64,000 nucleotides of DNA from Citromicrobium sp. JLT1363. GTDB taxonomy: Bacteria > Pseudomonadota > Alphaproteobacteria > Sphingomonadales > Sphingomonadaceae. Shown one piece after another: positions 20,218 to 30,769 of the stretch (within the stretch, counting starts at the first letter, position 1; each line of letters opens with the position of its first letter). Made by a program: the position numbers and the translations under genes. Under the pieces are notes generated by a model. That model searched no databases. It was not told where the DNA came from and saw only the letters and a program-made list of their open reading frames with translations. The stretch covers positions 310,001 through 374,000 of the forward strand of contig NZ_AEUE01000003.1 in NCBI RefSeq assembly GCF_000186705.1, in the 5' to 3' direction.

Positions 20218-20593
20218 ACCGGCCCGGATCCCGCGTCCCGAATCGGGCCGGATGAGCGGCGACTGGGAAAAACGGCACGCACGGGTTTTGACACCGTGCG
20301 TCTCGGAGGGTAAAATCGCCGATGTCGGATGATGAAGCGCAGCCATATCGCTGGCATGCGCGATTATTCGCGCGTGGCTGTTGACGCTGCGTGTCCATGC
20401 GCTTATGTGCGCCGTTCGTCCGACCCAATGCATGCCAGCATCAATGACGTTTCACCGGCCTGGTCTCGCTGCCTGCCGGTTTTCGTCAGTCACCAATGGT
20501 GGTGCCGCGACGGGTCGATGAAACCGCGATGAGATAGGGATGGTGCCTTGCCGCAAGGCTGGCGGTCGATCCCTGTGGAGCATGGAGAAGTAA
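20218..20593 (+). promoter_or_regulatory. 376-bp leader region of the alpha operon
   Basis: No gene is seen. It holds a stem right after the SRPBCC gene (CCGGCCCG at 20219-20226 with CGGGCCGG at 20244-20251), a near-consensus promoter at 20288-20316, and then about 270 nt of leader before the GTG of rpsM. The leader contains a CCTTGCCGCAAGG palindrome near 20548 and a GGAGAAG ribosome-binding site. Confidence 0.6.
20288..20316 (+). promoter_or_regulatory. sigma-70 promoter for rpsM-rpsK-rpoA-rplQ
   Basis: TTGACA at 20288-20293 and TAAAAT at 20311-20316, separated by exactly 17 nt. This is the best match to the consensus in the window. It implies a start near 20323 and an untranslated leader of about 270 nt. 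Confidence 0.8.
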
Positions 20594-20962
20594 GTGGCAC
20601 GTATTGCCGGGGTCAACATCCCCACCAACAAGCGCGTAATTATTGCGCTCACCTATATTCACGGAATCGGTCGTACGACTGCGGTTCAGATCGCCGACAA
20701 GCTCGGCATTGATCACAAGGCCCGCGTGCAGGATCTCACCGACGAGGAAATCCTGCGCATCCGTGAGACGATCGACGAAGAGCACACGGTGGAAGGCGAC
20801 CTGCGTCGCCAGACCGCGATGAACATCAAGCGTCTGATGGACCTTCGTTCCTATCGCGGCCTGCGCCATCGTGCCGGTCTGCCCGTTCGCGGCCAGCGCA
20901 CGCACACCAATGCGCGCACCCGCAAGGGCAAGGCGAAGCCCATCGCCGGCAAGAAGAAGTAA
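20594..20962 (+). CDS. rpsM: 30S ribosomal protein S13
   Basis: A 122-residue S13 of the 30S head, in contact with P-site tRNA and the 50S bridge. The start is a GTG at 20594, 6 nt after GGAGAAG, giving [10 protein letters not shown]; no ATG fits. HIGIGRTTA-like [15 protein letters not shown] and the basic tail [14 protein letters not shown] are diagnostic. It opens the alpha operon, which here lacks rpsD, as is usual in alphaproteobacteria. Confidence 0.97.
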   Translation: MARIAGVNIPTNKRVIIALTYIHGIGRTTAVQIADKLGIDHKARVQDLTDEEILRIRETIDEEHTVEGDLRRQTAMNIKRLMDLRSYRGLRHRAGLPVRGQRTHTNARTRKGKAKPIAGKKK

Positions 20963-21022
20963 GCGCTGATCCAGCGCTTACCTCGTCTCTCTTCAGTCTT
21001 TCTTCCTTAAGGGGAACTACCA

Positions 21023-21412
21023 ATGGCACGCGAACCAGGCCGCGTTAGGCGCCGCGAGCGGAAAAACATCTCCAGCGGCGTTGCGCACGTGAACGCCAGC
21101 TTCAACAACACCATGATCACCATCACCGATGCGCAGGGCAATGCGATCAGCTGGTCCAGCGCCGGGATGATGGGCTTCAAGGGCAGCCGCAAGTCGACTC
21201 CCTACGCCGCGCAGGTCGCGGCGGACGATGCCGGCAAGAAGGCCGCCGAACATGGCGTTCGTACGCTGGAAGTCGAAGTGAAGGGCCCCGGCTCGGGCCG
21301 CGAAAGCGCGCTGCGTGCACTGCAGGCGGTCGGCTTCACCATCACCTCGATCCGTGATGTCACGCCGATCCCGCACAACGGGGTTCGCCCGTCGAAACGG
21401 CGCCGCGTCTGA
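21023..21412 (+). CDS. rpsK: 30S ribosomal protein S11
   Basis: A 129-residue S11 of the platform, lining the E-site mRNA path. [39 protein letters not shown] and the terminal [18 protein letters not shown] are all typical and full length. An AAGGGGAA ribosome-binding site lies before the ATG. It precedes rpoA by 119 nt. Confidence 0.98.
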   Translation: MAREPGRVRRRERKNISSGVAHVNASFNNTMITITDAQGNAISWSSAGMMGFKGSRKSTPYAAQVAADDAGKKAAEHGVRTLEVEVKGPGSGRESALRALQAVGFTITSIRDVTPIPHNGVRPSKRRRV

Positions 21413-21531
21413 TCCTGCCCGGCGGGGGGAACTGTTTCCCGCCGCCACCCATTTTCGGGCCGGTCGCGCTTCTTCCCCCGCCTGCAAGAAGCGCCCGGCT
21501 CCAGCCGATCTTGAAATCCTAGGGGACATCC

Positions 21532-22590
21532 ATGGCCGTCAACACCAAGAACTGGCAGGAACTTAAGAAACCCACGTCGCTGGAGCTCAAGGACTCCGGC
21601 AGCGACAAGAAGCGCAAGGCGACCTTCGTGGCCGAGCCGCTCGAGCGCGGCTTCGGCCTGACGCTCGGCAATGCGCTGCGCCGCGTCCTGCTTTCCAGCC
21701 TGCAGGGTGCCGCGATCACCTCGATCAAGATCGAGAATGTCCTGCACGAATTCAGCTCGCTTGCCGGCGTGCGCGAAGACGTGACCGACATCGTCCTCAA
21801 CGTGAAGCAGATCGCGCTGAAGATGGAAGGCGAAGGCCCCAAGCGCCTGCAGCTTTCCGCGACCGGCCCGGGCGCCGTCAAGGCGGGCGACATTGCCGTT
21901 TCCGGCGATATCGAGATCATGAACAAGGATCTGGTGATCTGCCAGCTGGACGAAGGCGCCACGCTGAACATGGAACTGACCGCGGATGTCGGGAAGGGCT
22001 ATGTCGCCGCGGTGCAGAACCGCCCGGCGGATGCGCCGATCGGCCTGATCCCGGTCGATTCGCTCTACTCGCCGATCAAGCAGGTGAGCTACAAGGTCGA
22101 GAACGCCCGTGTCGGCCAGGAACTGGACTACGACAAGCTGAACCTGACCATCGAAACCGACGGTACGGTCACTCCCGAGGACGCCGTGGCCTACGCTGCG
22201 CGCATCCTGCAGGACCAGCTGACCCTGTTCGTCCACTTCGAAGATGGCATTCCGCAGCCTTCCAGCCCGATGATCGGGATGGCTGCAGAACCGCAGGAAT
22301 CGGATGCCAACCAGCTCAACCGCTACCTTCTCAAGAAGGTCGACGAGCTGGAGCTTTCGGTGCGTTCGGCCAACTGCCTCAAGAACGACAACATCATCTA
22401 CATCGGCGATCTGGTCCAGAAGACCGAAGCCGAGATGCTGCGCACGCCGAACTTCGGCCGCAAGTCGCTCAACGAGATCAAGGAAGTGCTTTCCAGCATG
22501 GGCCTGCGCCTCGGGATGGACATCCCGGGCTGGCCGCCGGAGAACATCGAGGAAATGGCCAAGAAGCTCGAACAGGAGCTGCTCGGCTAA
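21532..22590 (+). CDS. rpoA: RNA polymerase alpha subunit
   Basis: A 352-residue alpha subunit. The N-terminal dimerisation domain (about 1-235) has the [28 protein letters not shown] signature. The C-terminal domain has [21 protein letters not shown] with the Arg, Asn and Cys residues used for UP-element contact, then [17 protein letters not shown]. It is about 20 residues longer than E. coli alpha, mainly at the tail. It lies after rpsK and before rplQ as expected. Confidence 0.98.
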   Translation: MAVNTKNWQELKKPTSLELKDSGSDKKRKATFVAEPLERGFGLTLGNALRRVLLSSLQGAAITSIKIENVLHEFSSLAGVREDVTDIVLNVKQIALKMEGEGPKRLQLSATGPGAVKAGDIAVSGDIEIMNKDLVICQLDEGATLNMELTADVGKGYVAAVQNRPADAPIGLIPVDSLYSPIKQVSYKVENARVGQELDYDKLNLTIETDGTVTPEDAVAYAARILQDQLTLFVHFEDGIPQPSSPMIGMAAEPQESDANQLNRYLLKKVDELELSVRSANCLKNDNIIYIGDLVQKTEAEMLRTPNFGRKSLNEIKEVLSSMGLRLGMDIPGWPPENIEEMAKKLEQELLG

Positions 22591-22638
22591 TTGGGCCTGC
22601 GGGCTCAAGAACGGGGTGGGGCCGGACCCGCAAATTCC

Positions 22639-22667
22639 GGCCCGTATCGGGCTACCTCATACGGGCC
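22639..22667 (+). other. hairpin between rpoA and rplQ
   Basis: A perfect 9-bp stem GGCCCGTAT/ATACGGGCC (22639-22647 with 22659-22667) and an 11-nt loop, without a T tract, in the 100-nt rpoA-rplQ spacer. Possible processing or regulatory element. Confidence 0.4.
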
Positions 22668-22690
22668 CCCTACGAACGAAGGACTAGAAT

Positions 22691-23113
22691 ATGCGTCACG
22701 GACTTTCGCAGCGTAAGCTGAGCCGCAAGTCGGGTCACCGCACCGCCATGTTCCGCAACATGTCGGCCGCCCTCATCAAGCACGAGCAGATCCTCACCAC
22801 GCTTCCCAAGGCGAAGGAACTGCGCCCCTACGTTGAAAAGCTGGTGACGCTGGCGAAGCGTGGCGGGCTGTCCAACCGTCGCCTCGCAATGGGCCGTCTC
22901 CAGGACGAGACTCAGCTCAAGAAGCTGTTCGACGTTCTGGCAGAGCGCTATTCCGACCGTCAGGGCGGCTATGTCCGCATCATCAAGGCGGGCTACCGCG
23001 CATCGGACAGCGCACAGCTGGCGATCATCGAATTCGTCGACCGTGACGAAGACGCCAAGGGTCAGGATAGCGGCCCGGTGATGACGGACGAAGACGAATA
23101 CGAAGACGCCTGA
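22691..23113 (+). CDS. rplQ: 50S ribosomal protein L17
   Basis: A 140-residue L17 near the exit tunnel. [44 protein letters not shown] and [17 protein letters not shown] are diagnostic. About 15 acidic residues ([16 protein letters not shown]) extend the C-terminus. It is the last gene of the ribosomal block and is followed by a strong terminator. Confidence 0.97.
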   Translation: MRHGLSQRKLSRKSGHRTAMFRNMSAALIKHEQILTTLPKAKELRPYVEKLVTLAKRGGLSNRRLAMGRLQDETQLKKLFDVLAERYSDRQGGYVRIIKAGYRASDSAQLAIIEFVDRDEDAKGQDSGPVMTDEDEYEDA

Positions 23114-23139
23114 TCGCAAGGCGCGTTTCGAACGGATTG

Positions 23140-23174
23140 AAAGGGCCGGGGGTGATCCTCCGGCCCTTTTCTTT
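23140..23174 (+). terminator. intrinsic terminator of the alpha operon
   Basis: A 10-bp perfect stem AAAGGGCCGG at 23140-23149 with CCGGCCCTTT at 23160-23169, a 10-nt loop, then TTCTTTT. It lies 26 nt after rplQ. Confidence 0.85.
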
Positions 23175-23202
23175 TGCGCGCAAGCTGGCACACTCGCGCG
23201 CC

Positions 23203-24642
23203 ATGATCCGCACCAGCCTAGCCGCACTCGCGGCGCTCGCCCTGCCAGCATCGCTCTCGGCACAATCGACCACGCAGGACCAGTTCGATGTGCGCTATGA
23301 TCGCGCGCTGGCGGCGGGCTACAAGGCGCTGTTCCTGTGCAGCGCGCTCGCCAATGCGCAGCGCAACGGGGCCGAACGCACGCCGGAGAGCGTCGAGCAG
23401 TGGGAGTTGACCGGGGTCTATCCGCGCATCCAGCCCATCATGGACGAGCTCGAATACACGATCCTCCCCGATGCAGCGGGGCGGGTGGCGCTGGTGCAGG
23501 TCGACTGGGCGGACGACATGCCGCCACGCTTCGCCGAGGGCTCTCACGATCAGGGGTGTCGGCTCGCCCCGATCGGCCTCGATGCGCCGATGCCGGAGAT
23601 GCGCGTGCCGCCCCGGCCTGGCGAAGAGGGGCCAGCGGGCACAGGCAAGGTGCGCAAGGGAGGCGGCCTGACCATCCCGGTCAAGGAGGTCGAAACGCAC
23701 GGGGGCGCCACTGAAAGCGCGCCCCGTCCGCTCGATCCGGTTATCGATCGCGCGTTTGGCGCAGATTACGGTGAGGGCACCAGGACCACGGCGGTTGTGG
23801 TGCGCCACGCGGAAGACCGCAACGGGGTGCTTGGACAGGGCCGCTACGCCCCCGGTTTCGGACCGGACACGCCGCAGCGCACCTGGTCGGTCGCCAAGAG
23901 CATCGCAGCCACGCTGATCGGCGCCGCTGTCCAGCGCGGCGAGGCCAAAGTCACCGATACGCTGGCCTATGGTGACTGGCGGTGGGATGCGCGCCGCTCG
24001 ATCACCATCGACAATCTCCTGCGCATGGCCTCCGGCCGCTACAGCGATACGCCGGGCAACCGCACCGATCCGCTATACATGGGCGGGGCGCTGGTGGAAG
24101 AAAGCGCGACTGGCTGGCCGCTGCTCCACCCGCCGGGCACCGTGTTCCGCTACGCCAACAACGACACGCTGATGGCGGTCAAGGCGATCGAGGATACCTT
24201 CGACGATTACGATCCGGCGGACCTTTTCGCCGATATCGGGATGACCGGGACCGTCGCAGAGACCGACTGGGGGACCGACTACATCCTTTCCAGCCAGGTG
24301 TGGGCAACCGCAGAGGATCTCGCCAAGCTGGGACAGCTCTACCTCGACGATGGCGTGACGCGGGACGGCAAGCGTCTGCTGCCGGAGAACTGGCGCGATT
24401 ATGTTTCCACGCCATCCGGCCCGCAACCGGGTAACGGCTTCGGCTACGGCGCGTCGTGGTGGCTATTCAACGTCCATCAAGGCATTCCCGCCGATACCAT
24501 CGCGGCGATGGGCAATCGCGGCCAGTTCGTGGTTGTCGTGCCCAGCCGCGATATCGTGATCGTGCGCCGGGGCGAAGACCCGGTTGGCAGCCGGTTCGAT
24601 ATTGTCGCCTTCACTCGCGACGTGCTCGCCTCGATCCCGTGA
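23203..24642 (+). CDS. secreted serine hydrolase, class C beta-lactamase-like fold
   Basis: A 479-residue protein with a signal peptide (MIRTSLAALAALALPASLSA). The start at 23203 is preferred because it begins the signal peptide; 22 further upstream codons run into the rplQ terminator. The nucleophile motif SVAK is at residues 229-232 and the YAN motif (Y317-A-N319) follows, as in class C beta-lactamases, esterases and D-aminopeptidases of the S12 type. A Gly-rich strand (ASWWLFNVHQG... AMGNRGQF) fits the region of the third motif. About 200 residues precede the SxxK motif, longer than in a plain beta-lactamase, and contain three Cys; their role is unknown. The substrate cannot be inferred. 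It faces away from the ribosomal block and is followed by a peptidase gene in the same direction. Confidence 0.85.
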   Translation: MIRTSLAALAALALPASLSAQSTTQDQFDVRYDRALAAGYKALFLCSALANAQRNGAERTPESVEQWELTGVYPRIQPIMDELEYTILPDAAGRVALVQVDWADDMPPRFAEGSHDQGCRLAPIGLDAPMPEMRVPPRPGEEGPAGTGKVRKGGGLTIPVKEVETHGGATESAPRPLDPVIDRAFGADYGEGTRTTAVVVRHAEDRNGVLGQGRYAPGFGPDTPQRTWSVAKSIAATLIGAAVQRGEAKVTDTLAYGDWRWDARRSITIDNLLRMASGRYSDTPGNRTDPLYMGGALVEESATGWPLLHPPGTVFRYANNDTLMAVKAIEDTFDDYDPADLFADIGMTGTVAETDWGTDYILSSQVWATAEDLAKLGQLYLDDGVTRDGKRLLPENWRDYVSTPSGPQPGNGFGYGASWWLFNVHQGIPADTIAAMGNRGQFVVVVPSRDIVIVRRGEDPVGSRFDIVAFTRDVLASIP

Positions 24643-24714
24643 GTTGCACGGTCCCACCGGCGAACTAGATATATTCGCACGATTTTTCCCAAGCCCCAGA
24701 CACAAGAGGTTCCC

Positions 24715-26865
<2,151 letters not shown>

Positions 26866-27227
26866 GGTGTCCGGGCGGCGGAGCGATCGTTTCGCCGCCC
26901 GCAGCGCCAGCTCGTCCGACCGGCGGTAACGGGCCATCAGGATGGTTAACGATTCGGGTCGCGCGCTCAGTGCAACGGGCCGGAACTGGCTGAACAATGG
27001 CTGTCGGGTGGGTCTTGCCGGGCCACACCTGACGGCGGGCCGAACCATGATCGATTGGCGTCAGGGCGCGGAAAACCGGGCTAAATCGCCACATCCGACT
27101 TGTTCAGGTTTGTCGCCATTTGTATGAACGGCGGCTTTCCCCGCAATTCAGTCCCACCTCACGGCGCTCCTCCTAGAACAACAGGCGTTCGGGCAATGGA
27201 GCTCGGCACCACAGTGAGGAGACCCCC
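26866..27227. other. 362-bp intergenic region
   Basis: No gene is supported; short frames on both strands overlap with no ribosome-binding sites. An 8-bp stem GGGCGGCG/CGCCGCCC (26873-26880 with 26893-26900) just after the peptidase gene may act as its terminator. A candidate promoter lies at 27100-27128. Confidence 0.5.
27100..27128 (+). promoter_or_regulatory. candidate promoter upstream of the first paralogue
   Basis: TTGTTC at 27100-27105 and TATGAA at 27123-27128 with a 17-nt spacer, about 100 nt before the gene at 27228. Match to consensus is moderate only. Confidence 0.35.
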
Positions 27228-27776
27228 ATGCAAAGCTTCACCAAGGCCGCCCTGTGCACCGCTGCTGCCGGCGCCATGGCCTTCACCTCCGCCGCCCCTG
27301 CCGAAGCCCAGCGCTACAGGGACCGCGACAATGACGGGATCAGTGCGGGCGAAGTCATCGCCGGTGCGCTGATCATCGGTGGTATCGCCGCGATCGCCTC
27401 GGCTTCCAACAAAGACCGCGATCGCTATCGGGATAACCGCTATCGCGACAACTACTATCGTTCCAACGGCAATCCGCGCCGCGCGATCAACAAGTGTGTC
27501 CGCGTTGCCGAGAACCAGGCGCGCCGCGCAGGCTATCGCTTCGCCAATGTCGTCGACATCAACCGGGTGCGCGATACGCGCCGTGGCTGGAACATCACCG
27601 GCCGGATCGAGGTCGATGGTGCACGCGGCTATCGCGACCAGCGTCGCGGCTACCGCGATTACGACCGGCGCGGCTATAACCGTCGCGGGGACACCGGCCG
27701 CTTCAGCTGCCAGATCCGTCGCGGACGCGTCGTCGATGTCGACTATCGCGGCATCCGTGGCCTGAACCGCATCTAA
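27228..27776 (+). CDS. small exported Arg/Tyr-rich protein (paralogue A)
   Basis: A 182-residue protein of unknown function with a signal peptide ending near SAAPAEA. The mature part begins with a charged stretch and a hydrophobic glycine-rich segment GEVIAGALIIGGIAAIASAS (about residues 43-62), then a Tyr/Arg/Asp-rich low-complexity part, then a C-terminal domain with CVRVAENQARRAG, RRGWNITGRIEV, and FSCQIRRGRVVDVDYRG. The gene immediately downstream has the same layout and matching motifs, so the two are tandem paralogues. The hydrophobic segment may anchor or oligomerise the protein in the envelope. Confidence 0.75.
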   Translation: MQSFTKAALCTAAAGAMAFTSAAPAEAQRYRDRDNDGISAGEVIAGALIIGGIAAIASASNKDRDRYRDNRYRDNYYRSNGNPRRAINKCVRVAENQARRAGYRFANVVDINRVRDTRRGWNITGRIEVDGARGYRDQRRGYRDYDRRGYNRRGDTGRFSCQIRRGRVVDVDYRGIRGLNRI

Positions 27777-27896
27777 CCGACGGTTTCGTCGCGCTCTTGC
27801 CGGAAACCGGCGGGGCGACAGGGGAAGGCGGTTCAGCCCCATGACAGGGCTGGCCGCCTACTCGCGTGCAGCTTCTTTTTATGGAAAGAACACCTC

Positions 27897-28649
27897 ATGG
27901 GCCGGATTTCCCAATTTTCGCTCGCCTGCGCGGCGGCCGCAATGGCTGCAACGCCTGTCGCCGCAGCCGAACTGCCGCATCGTGCGGCACCTGCGCCAGC
28001 GTATTACCCCCATGTCTCGCAGACCGTCCTGAACGATGGTGGCGACGAAGCCTCCCAGTACCGCCGCTATCGCTATCACCGGCGCCATCGTGACCGGATC
28101 GATGCGGGCGACATCATCGCGGGGGCCGTCATCATCGGTGGCATCTTCGCGATCGCCTCGGCGGCCAGCAAGAACAGCAACCGCAATGATCGCTATGACG
28201 ATGATTACGTGAACAGTTCCGATTTCGACCGCGCGGTCGACAGCTGCGTGAACCGCGTCGAACGCGACCGGCGGATCGGATCGGTCGACAATGTGGGGCG
28301 CACCCGCAGCGGCTATTCGGTCAGCGGGACTCTCAGTAACGGCTCCGGCTTCCTGTGCGAGGTCAATGGTGCGGGCCGCGTCCTGCGGGTCGATTATGGC
28401 TACAGCGGCGTGACCTACCAGTCAGGCGGCGACACCTATGGCGATCCGCAATATTCCGACGAGACCTACGCCCGCGCGAGGGCCAGCACCTATTCTTCGC
28501 CCGACAGCTATTCCTCGCAGGACGGTTACGCCTCGCCGGACAGCAGCGCCCAGCCTGCCTATCCGGGCGGGCCGCTCCCTGGCGAAGACGGTTACGGCGA
28601 CACCTATGACGGTTCCTACGGCGACGATTACGAAGGCGAACCCTACTAG
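27897..28649 (+). CDS. small exported Ser/Tyr-rich protein (paralogue B)
   Basis: A 250-residue paralogue of the preceding gene, with a signal peptide (cleavage near ATPVAAA). It shares the segment DIIAGAVIIGGIFAIASAAS (about residues 73-92), then CVNRVERDRRIGSVDNVGRTRSGYSVSGTL and FLCEVNGAGRVLRVDYGY. It differs by a long C-terminal low-complexity tail rich in Tyr, Ser, Asp and Gly from about residue 170. A GGAAAG site precedes the ATG. Function is unknown; the shared core is the only clue. It ends at a strong terminator that overlaps the end of the converging gene. Confidence 0.75.
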   Translation: MGRISQFSLACAAAAMAATPVAAAELPHRAAPAPAYYPHVSQTVLNDGGDEASQYRRYRYHRRHRDRIDAGDIIAGAVIIGGIFAIASAASKNSNRNDRYDDDYVNSSDFDRAVDSCVNRVERDRRIGSVDNVGRTRSGYSVSGTLSNGSGFLCEVNGAGRVLRVDYGYSGVTYQSGGDTYGDPQYSDETYARARASTYSSPDSYSSQDGYASPDSSAQPAYPGGPLPGEDGYGDTYDGSYGDDYEGEPY

Positions 28650-28661
28650 GGCGTGCCGCCG

Positions 28662-28688
28662 AACCCCGGGCTAGACCCCGGGGTTTTT
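28662..28688 (+). terminator. intrinsic terminator after paralogue B
   Basis: A 9-bp stem AACCCCGGG at 28662-28670 with CCCGGGGTT at 28677-28685, loop CTAGAC, then TTT. It overlaps the stop codon of the converging TRIC-family gene. Confidence 0.75.
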
Positions 28689-29444
28689 CTCGTCGACAGT
28701 CACGGCGTCCTCGAAATAGAGGCCGTCGCTTTCCGGGTCTGCCGCTTCTGCCTCGGCCACGGCCTCCACGCCGATCTCGGTCTCGCGTTCGCTCGCCTGG
28801 CCGCGTTCGTGGAAGGCCGGCAGGCCGAGGTTGTAGCGGATCGCCGCGCTGCGCAACGCCAGCCCCGCCAGGGCGGCCACCGCCCAGAGAGCCCAGTCGA
28901 TCCCCCATCGGTCGGGCAGCAGCCACATGCCGAAACTGCACATCGAGGCAGACAGGGCAGCCGCCGTCACATAGAGTTCGGGTTTCATGAGGATCGACGG
29001 ACGGCCTGCGATCACATCGCGGATAATGCCGCCGACGATGCCGGTGATGATCCCCATGATTGCGGCGGGAACGGGCGGCAGCCCGTAACTCATGGCCTTC
29101 GCCGCGCCGAGCACCGAATAGGCCGCCAGCCCGATCCCGTCCGCGTAGTCGAACAGCCTGCCCTGCCACCAGCGCGTCGGCGTGTTCCACACGATGGCGG
29201 CCATGGTGATGCACAGGGCAGCGTACCAGGGGTGCTTCACCCAGAACACGGGCGCATCGATCAGGATATCGCGCACCGTGCCCCCGCCTACGCCCGTGAC
29301 GAGCGCAAAGAAGCTCATGGTGACGAATGTCTGCCGCTCGCGCGCAGCGATGAGCGCGCCGGAGAGCGCGAACAGCGCCACGCCGAACAGGTCCAGCCAG
29401 TCGAGCACGGGGGTCAGGATTACGGCAGCTTCGGCTACGGGCAT
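28671..29444 (-). CDS. TRIC/UPF0126 (YicG-like) membrane protein
   Basis: A 257-residue integral membrane protein of the UPF0126 or trimeric intracellular cation channel family. The two internal repeats each carry the glycine motif: VTGVGGGTVRDIL and VTGIVGGIIRDVI, each followed by a hydrophobic helix, giving about seven membrane segments. Bacterial members are reported as cation-permeable channels; no direct function can be read here. The last 50 residues form an acidic cytoplasmic or periplasmic tail that is unusual for the family. It converges with paralogue B. Confidence 0.9.
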   Translation of the reverse strand: MPVAEAAVILTPVLDWLDLFGVALFALSGALIAARERQTFVTMSFFALVTGVGGGTVRDILIDAPVFWVKHPWYAALCITMAAIVWNTPTRWWQGRLFDYADGIGLAAYSVLGAAKAMSYGLPPVPAAIMGIITGIVGGIIRDVIAGRPSILMKPELYVTAAALSASMCSFGMWLLPDRWGIDWALWAVAALAGLALRSAAIRYNLGLPAFHERGQASERETEIGVEAVAEAEAADPESDGLYFEDAVTVDEKNPGV

Positions 29445-29491
29445 GGCGCGCTGCTAGCGACGATGGCCCCGCCGCACAATCGGCGCGAGCC

Positions 29492-29926
29492 TCACTCGCT
29501 GGCGAAAAGTTTGTCCGGGTCCGCCATCGCCTTGATCTCGAGCGCATTGCCACTGGGATCGCGGAAGAACATCGTCGCCTGTTCGCCCGGGGCATCGCGG
29601 AAGCGCACTGTGGGTTCGATGATGAATTGCAGGCCGGCCCCGGTCAGCCGGTCCGCCAGCGCCTGCCATTGATCCATTGGCAGCACGACGCCGAAATGCG
29701 GGACCGGCACGGCTTCACCGTCCACAGCATTGCGATCCTCACCTGCGGCGCGCGCCGCAACGCTGGCGGGGGCCACGTGGGCTACGATCTGGTGGCCGAA
29801 GAAATCGAAATCCACCCAGTCCTTGTCCGATCGCCCCTCCGGGCAGCCAAGCAGTGCGCCATAGAAATTGCGGGCGGCGTCCAGATCGTGGACGGGGAAG
29901 GCGAGATGAAATGGTGGCAGTGTCAT
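29492..29926 (-). CDS. VOC (glyoxalase/dioxygenase superfamily) protein
   Basis: A 144-residue protein with the paired beta-alpha-beta-beta-beta modules of the vicinal oxygen chelate fold: [23 protein letters not shown] at the N-terminus and [14 protein letters not shown] at the C-terminus. Candidate metal ligands are His in FHLAFPV, His in VPHFGVVL and Glu in ALEIKA. The start is the ATG at 29926; a longer open frame runs back through the neighbouring membrane gene and is rejected. It overlaps the end of the upstream membrane-protein gene by 4 nt, so the two are cotranscribed. The substrate is unknown. Confidence 0.85.
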   Translation of the reverse strand: MTLPPFHLAFPVHDLDAARNFYGALLGCPEGRSDKDWVDFDFFGHQIVAHVAPASVAARAAGEDRNAVDGEAVPVPHFGVVLPMDQWQALADRLTGAGLQFIIEPTVRFRDAPGEQATMFFRDPSGNALEIKAMADPDKLFASE

Positions 29927-30750
29927 GGTGGCGATTGTGTCCCAGCGGGCAGGGCGAAGGCAAGGGTGTGGGCGAATGCGAAGCCGATAATCGCCGCCGC
30001 GCCATATCCGGCGAGCGGGGTGGGATAATTGTTGATCAGCGCGGCGAGCAGGAAGCCGACCAGGCTCATCCCCAGCGGATAGCGCGCCGTGCGGGGCAGG
30101 CCGGTGCCGAACAGCATGGCCACCACCGAGCCCGCCAGCGCCAGAGCGAGGATCGCGGCCATCGCAGGCGATGCCGCAGTGGCATCCTGCAGCACCCGCT
30201 CCACAAAAGGCGCCGGCGGCAGTTCGCCGCGCAAGGCGGCCGATATGGCGATGAAAAAGCCCGCGATTATGACCAGTCCGATCCGCCAGTCGCCGCGCAC
30301 CTGATAGAGGCCGATTGCCGCCCCGGTGAGGGCAAAGGCGCTCGCGAAATCGGGCTGGGCGAGGGCGACCAGCAATGCGGCGAACAGCGCAACTGGCCCC
30401 AGCACATTCTCGCGCGCTGCCAGCACGCCGAGGGCGGGGATCGTGAGCATTCCTGCATGGAGGATAAACGGGCCGAGCGGCAGCCACCGGGCTATTCCGC
30501 TGGTCTCCGGCCCCGTCAGCAGCGGCAGGGCAAACAGCGCCAGCAGGCCTGCACCCGCAATCCGGCGCGCCCGTTCGCCGACTTCGGGAAGCCCGACCAG
30601 CACAAGCGCGGCCGCGAGGGCCAGCGCGATCGCGTTGACGATCGGATAGCTGGGGGGCGCGCCCCGCAGGGCCATGTAGGCAAGCCCTGCCAGGACCGGC
30701 AACGCAATGGCGAGGAGCGCGGGAAACCTTTCTTTCCAGCGCTCCGCCAT
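29923..30750 (-). CDS. multipass membrane protein of unknown function
   Basis: A 275-residue protein with about eight hydrophobic segments, beginning [18 protein letters not shown]. The longer frame to 30828 overlaps the end of lpdA and has an arginine-rich beginning, so the ATG at 30750 is chosen. Hydrophobic helices alternate with short loops ([19 protein letters not shown]). I recognise no catalytic motif. It lies 19 nt downstream of lpdA on the same strand and overlaps the VOC gene by 4 nt, so it may be the tail of the lpdA transcript. Confidence 0.75.
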   Translation of the reverse strand: MAERWKERFPALLAIALPVLAGLAYMALRGAPPSYPIVNAIALALAAALVLVGLPEVGERARRIAGAGLLALFALPLLTGPETSGIARWLPLGPFILHAGMLTIPALGVLAARENVLGPVALFAALLVALAQPDFASAFALTGAAIGLYQVRGDWRIGLVIIAGFFIAISAALRGELPPAPFVERVLQDATAASPAMAAILALALAGSVVAMLFGTGLPRTARYPLGMSLVGFLLAALINNYPTPLAGYGAAAIIGFAFAHTLAFALPAGTQSPP

Positions 30751-30769
30751 GATACCTGCCACTCCAGGC

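Noticed and set aside
20381-20409. A second promoter in the alpha leader (TTGACG with TATGTG)
   Set aside because: The -10 match is poor and a much better promoter lies about 90 nt upstream.
17380-20433. A 1017-codon minus-strand frame across secY, adk and the SRPBCC gene
   Set aside because: It is antisense to three well-supported genes and has shadow-like composition.
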